From: Bacillota bacterium
Lineage (GTDB): Bacteria > Bacillota > Dethiobacteria > DTU022
NCBI GenBank assembly: GCA_012797095.1
Contig: JAAZPS010000257.1
Span: 1 to 9,171 of the forward strand
Reading direction: 5' to 3'
DNA: 9,171 nucleotides
The number at the start of each line of letters is the position of its first letter. Positions within the stretch are counted from its first letter, which is position 1. Both the position numbers and the translations under genes were made by a program. Below, piece by piece: positions 6,410-9,171 of this stretch. The notes under the pieces were generated by a model, which did no database searches, was not told the DNA's origin, and saw nothing but the letters and a program-made list of their open reading frames with translations.

Positions 6410-7939
6410 ATGAAGTGGAAATTTTCATTGTTGGTTGCCCTGCTGCTCATGGCGGTGGCCCTGCCCCTGGCTGCGGCAGCACCGGTGACCACACCCCTTG
6501 AGTTATCAACTGGTGTTGACGAAAACGGCGACGGCTGGGACTGGGATGGGGAGACGAACACCCTGACCTTATCGGGGATCGAGCTGAAGGTAGCCACAGC
6601 GGAGAATAATCAATATGCCCTTGTCCTGCCCGGCGACACCACGATCATCCTGAAGGCAGGCACAAAGAACAGCATCGAGAACAGTGTCGGGGGCGGTATC
6701 TACAGCCACGGGGATCTGATGATCACCGGCGAGGACAGCGGCGAAATGTCGATCCTCGTGAAAAGAGAAGGCCTCTGGGCCGACGGCGATGTCGAGATCG
6801 CCGACTGCGGTTCAATTTCGATCCACTCTGAAGGCACCGAAAATTACTACGGCGGCGGGATCAATGTTGGAGCCTGGAGTTGGTACGAAGGTTTTGCCAG
6901 TATCCGGATCAGCAATTGTAAACAGTTCTCCATCAAAACGGGGTGCGGGCAGGGTCTCTGGGCCAAGACCAGTATCGATATCCGCGAATGCGGCACGGTA
7001 TCGATAGATTCATCTGATGCCGGCATCGATGCCGGATCGGCCATCTCTATCCAGGACTGTGATCAGGTGGCCGTTTCTTCGGCTGAGGATGGTGGCATCT
7101 GTTCCAGCGATGACCTCATCATCCACAACTGCGGCGAGGTGGCTGTTTCTTCCGAGGAAACTTCCATCTACTGCGGCGGTGACCTCAGCATCTACAACTG
7201 CATCCTGGCGGCGGTCTCTTCGGAGGAAACCTGTATCTATGCCGGAGACATCTCCATCTGGGGGGGCAGCCGGTTATCTGCCTCCGGTAGCGATTTCGCC
7301 ATTTATGGCGAAGACAACATCTCCATCATTGAAAGCCACGTCCAGGCCCGCTGCGGCGCGGAAGGGTTCGCCGCCATCTTCGCGGCGGCGGAGGATTCGA
7401 CAATTGAACTCGACGGCTGCGCTGTTCTCGCTCCGGAGGGCGGCAAGGTCGTTGACGTGGCCATTCCGCCGGAAGGGGGTTACGTCGGGATAGCCTGCCA
7501 GTCCATCTGCGCCGGGCCCGGCATCACCATAATCAACGACTGGACGCAGGCGGCCAAAGAGGTGCTCATCGGGCCCGAAGGCTTCAGCGTGACCTTCGAT
7601 TCGCAGGGCGGCAGCAGCATCCCCGCCGTCAATACTCCGGGCGGCAGCACGATCACGGCGCCTCCGGCGCCCACCCGCGAGGGCTACACCTTCGGCGGAT
7701 GGTACCGCGATGCAGCCTGCACCGAGGCCTGGGACTTCAGCAGCAGCAAGGTAGAGGGGAATATCACGCTGTACGCAAAGTGGAACCTGGCACCGGAGGC
7801 GGAAGAGTCCGTGGAGGAGCCCACCAAAAAACTGCCGCCAGCGGCCGGTAACGACGCTGCGGCAGCGATCGCTCTTCTCCTCCTGAGCGGCGGCCTGCTG
7901 CTGCTTTGCAGGAGCCCCGGGGAATACGCCCGAGACTGA
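6410..7939 (+). CDS. Secreted surface protein: long beta-helix-like domain plus one InlB/Flg_new repeat, C-terminal anchor
   Basis: The product of 509 residues starts at the ATG at 6410 behind GGAAGGAG. A signal peptide occupies residues 1-24 (MKWKF, hydrophobic core, AAAA). Residues 42-56 carry GWDWD.ETNTLTLSG as in the upstream paralogue. Residues ~95-315 are beta-helix-like rungs of about 23-24 residues, each with an aligned NC/EC/DC (Cys170, 194, 217, 241, 264) followed by a short V/I-S strand. The linker follows (GAEGFAAIFA, APEGGKVVDV, GITIINDW). One InlB/Flg_new repeat spans 392-458 (FSVTFDSQGG to TLYAKW); with its short tail it matches the second repeat of the paralogue at about 50 of 72 positions by hand. 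After an acidic spacer comes LPPAAG (475-480), a hydrophobic segment (~483-499) and CRSPGEYARD, a degenerate sorting-signal-like or membrane-anchor end. A surface adhesin or glycan-binding role is inferred. No enzyme motif is seen. Confidence 0.9.
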   Translation: MKWKFSLLVALLLMAVALPLAAAAPVTTPLELSTGVDENGDGWDWDGETNTLTLSGIELKVATAENNQYALVLPGDTTIILKAGTKNSIENSVGGGIYSHGDLMITGEDSGEMSILVKREGLWADGDVEIADCGSISIHSEGTENYYGGGINVGAWSWYEGFASIRISNCKQFSIKTGCGQGLWAKTSIDIRECGTVSIDSSDAGIDAGSAISIQDCDQVAVSSAEDGGICSSDDLIIHNCGEVAVSSEETSIYCGGDLSIYNCILAAVSSEETCIYAGDISIWGGSRLSASGSDFAIYGEDNISIIESHVQARCGAEGFAAIFAAAEDSTIELDGCAVLAPEGGKVVDVAIPPEGGYVGIACQSICAGPGITIINDWTQAAKEVLIGPEGFSVTFDSQGGSSIPAVNTPGGSTITAPPAPTREGYTFGGWYRDAACTEAWDFSSSKVEGNITLYAKWNLAPEAEESVEEPTKKLPPAAGNDAAAAIALLLLSGGLLLLCRSPGEYARD

Positions 7940-7963
7940 ACCGTTTTGAAAGCACCGGCTCGT

Positions 7964-8001
7964 GGTGACAGGGGCTGCCGGCTCCTGTCACCCTTGATTT
8001 T
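7964..8001 (+). terminator. Hairpin terminator after second surface-protein gene, near copy of the one at 5821
   Basis: GGTGACAGGGGC (7964-7975), loop TGCCG, and GCTCCTGTCACC (7981-7992) pair over 12 positions with one G-T wobble. CTTGATTTT follows, a modest T-tract. It begins 24 bases after the stop codon. The arms are almost the same sequence as the hairpin at 5821-5851, so the 3' element is shared by the paralogues, either copied with the gene or as an independent palindromic repeat. Confidence 0.7.
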
Positions 8002-8082
8002 ACCCCCCGGTATCCCACCCTGCCACCCCTGTCCGGGTAGACTAACCCTGCCGCTTGCTGAAGAAAGAGAGACCCGCGTTGT

Positions 8083-8112
8083 TTGGTCTATTTTTACAAA
8101 TTGTGTTATACT
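8083..8112 (+). promoter_or_regulatory. Extended -10 promoter of the MNT-HEPN pair
   Basis: TGTTATACT (8104-8112) matches the extended -10 form TGnTATAAT, with TATACT at 8107-8112. A weak -35, TTGGTC (8083-8088), lies 18 bases upstream. The leader to the ATG at 8224 would be about 105 bases. It contains a possible bulged stem, GGGAATAG (8154-8161) with CTATCCC (8173-8179), overlapping a possible GGGCA (8164-8168)/TGCCC (8190-8194) pairing. Confidence 0.5.
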
Positions 8113-8223
8113 ACTGGTGCAAAACAACAGCATTTTCGGTGACGCACTGAACCGGGAATAGCAGGGCAAACACTATCCCTTTCAAGTTCTGCCCAATATT
8201 TGCAAAGCGGAGGAATTGAGGAG

Positions 8224-8679
8224 ATGGTTCGTCTGGGCAATAGCGAAGACAGGATCAACATAGAGCCCCATATGGTCAAGATCAAACAGTACCTTTCTGA
8301 CAGTGAGGGGGTTGCCGCGGCCCTATTATTCGGTTCATACGGCACTCCGTACCAGACCCCGCTCAGCGATGTAGATATTGCAGTTCTATTCAGGCCCGGA
8401 TATCAAGTTTCCCTCGACCAGGAACTGCAGATCTCCTCAGATCTGAGTGCCATCTCCGGCGAAGAGGATATCAATCTTGTAAACCTGAACAAGGCACCGC
8501 TTACCCTGCAATTTGAGGTGCTCTCTACAGGAAGAACCCTGATCAAAAAGGATCTTTACCTCGAAGATTTCCACGAATATGTCTGCAAACGTCATGCCGA
8601 CTACAGGATTGACCTCGATCAATTTAACCGGGATTATGATGCTGCCCTGCGGGAGGTGTACCTGAAAAGTGGTCAATAA
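8224..8679 (+). CDS. mntA: MNT-domain nucleotidyltransferase antitoxin (MntA type)
   Basis: This is a minimal nucleotidyltransferase of 151 residues. In MntA-HepT systems such antitoxins transfer AMP from ATP to a tyrosine of the HEPN toxin and so inactivate it. The defining pol-beta motif is present: GSYG (37-40) followed by S-D-V-D, giving the two metal-binding acids Asp49 and Asp51. The family's later VDLVDLN-like strand reads INLVNLN (83-89), so the position usually filled by the third acid is Asn84. The ATG at 8224 is chosen because GGAGG lies 10 bases upstream and GAGGAG abuts it; a TTG at 8200 would add 8 residues. The stop codon overlaps the start of the HEPN gene by 11 bases, which implies translational coupling. 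These pairs are usually autoregulated, but I see no clear operator. Confidence 0.88.
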   Translation: MVRLGNSEDRINIEPHMVKIKQYLSDSEGVAAALLFGSYGTPYQTPLSDVDIAVLFRPGYQVSLDQELQISSDLSAISGEEDINLVNLNKAPLTLQFEVLSTGRTLIKKDLYLEDFHEYVCKRHADYRIDLDQFNRDYDAALREVYLKSGQ

Positions 8680-9100
8680 GGAAAAAATTCGGGATAAGTT
8701 CCAGATAATCAACCACAACCTTGATAAGCTGGGCCAGATCAAAGAAAAAGGGCTGAATGAATTTCTGGCGAGCGATTTTTTGGCTGAAGCAGCCGTACGT
8801 CTTTTACAGGTATCCATCGAAGCCATGCTCGATATTTCACACCATCTTGTTTCCAGAAAAAATCTGGGTACTCCCAAGTCTTATCATGAAACAATAGAAA
8901 TATTAACCAACGCGGGCATCTTGCCGCAAGAAAAACTTCCAACCTTCATAACGATGGTGAGATTCCGCAATCGGGCTGTCCATATGTACGATCGGATCAG
9001 CGATGCGGAGATCTATCAGATAATTGAACACCGCCTTTCTGACTTTGACGATTTTATTCGGGCGGTAATCCAATTTATTGACAACAATGATCACGGTTGA
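8669..9100 (+). CDS. hepT: HEPN-domain RNase toxin (HepT type)
   Basis: This small, mostly helical protein of 143 residues belongs to the HEPN (DUF86-like) family. These are metal-independent RNases that form homodimers with both active sites at the interface. The catalytic RX4HXY motif is intact: Arg100, four residues, His105, one residue, Tyr107, in the stretch RNRAVHMYDRI. In characterised HepT proteins that tyrosine is the residue modified by the MntA partner. The start is GTG at 8669, inside the end of the antitoxin gene, with GGGAGG about 12 bases upstream; this overlap is the usual arrangement for the pair. It probably cleaves tRNA or mRNA when free of its antitoxin, but the target cannot be told from sequence. 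No terminator is visible in the 71 bases left before the window ends. Confidence 0.88.
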   Translation: MVNKEKIRDKFQIINHNLDKLGQIKEKGLNEFLASDFLAEAAVRLLQVSIEAMLDISHHLVSRKNLGTPKSYHETIEILTNAGILPQEKLPTFITMVRFRNRAVHMYDRISDAEIYQIIEHRLSDFDDFIRAVIQFIDNNDHG

Positions 9101-9171
9101 TCAAGGACGCAGACAGCCCCCCCGTAGAGAAAGACCTTGCGATGATACCCCTTTCTTCTCGTACCAGGCAA

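Noticed and set aside
7684..8169. Minus-strand open frame of 161 codons crossing the end of the second surface-protein gene
   Set aside because: It runs through the hairpin terminator and the MNT promoter region and shows no domain, so it is a chance frame.
8200..8223. TTG at 8200 as the start of the MNT gene
   Set aside because: The ribosome site GGAGG at 8209-8213 would fall inside the coding region. The ATG at 8224 fits it.
9091..9171. Possible C-terminal end of a minus-strand gene entering from the right
   Set aside because: One frame stays open for 27 codons to a TGA at 9093-9091, overlapping the HEPN stop, but the peptide is unrecognisable and too short to judge. A C7 run at 9118-9124 makes the frame uncertain.

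Overview
The window reads as chromosomal DNA of a Gram-positive-type bacterium, most likely an environmental Bacillota (Clostridia-like). This is an inference from moderately high GC, strong AGGAGG-type ribosome sites, GTG/TTG starts, Sec-exported proteins with InlB-type (Flg_new) repeats and sorting-signal-like C termini, a Uma2 remnant and an MNT/HEPN pair. No rRNA, tRNA, CRISPR array or intact insertion sequence was seen.

Left block (1-3797, all minus strand): a MATE-family efflux protein, then an ABC half-transporter exporter 42 bases downstream, then 70 bases later the N-terminal 191 residues of a GH13 alpha-glucosidase that runs off the left edge. The close spacing fits one transcription unit of two export pumps followed by an intracellular oligosaccharide-cleaving enzyme. 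The 512 bases upstream of the MATE start (3798-4309) contain no convincing gene.

Centre (4211-8001, plus strand): two tandem paralogous genes encode secreted, C-terminally anchored surface proteins. Each has a signal peptide, a conserved GW.WD..T.TLTLSG segment, a right-handed beta-helix-like repeat region with an NC motif recurring about every 23-24 residues, a shared linker module, one or two InlB/Flg_new repeats, and a C-terminal LPxAxG-like motif with a hydrophobic segment. The genes differ by domain shuffling: the first has two InlB repeats and a shorter helix, the second has one InlB repeat and a longer helix. The non-coding flanks are also paralogous. Each gene is preceded by a TTNAAAAATCACCC...GGTGAT hairpin and followed by a long GGTGACAGG...CCTGTCACC hairpin. 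Between the genes lie an intrinsic terminator and a 70-codon C-terminal fragment of a Uma2-family nuclease gene on the minus strand, preceded by a promoter-like sequence.

Right block (8083-9100, plus strand): an extended -10 promoter leads to an overlapping MntA-HepT type toxin-antitoxin pair: a minimal nucleotidyltransferase antitoxin followed by a HEPN RNase toxin carrying the RX4HXY motif. The antitoxin has Asn where this family usually has its third acidic residue.

The part most likely to be undescribed is the duplicated surface-protein locus with its matched 5' and 3' palindromes. The efflux genes, the glycosidase and the toxin-antitoxin pair belong to familiar families.
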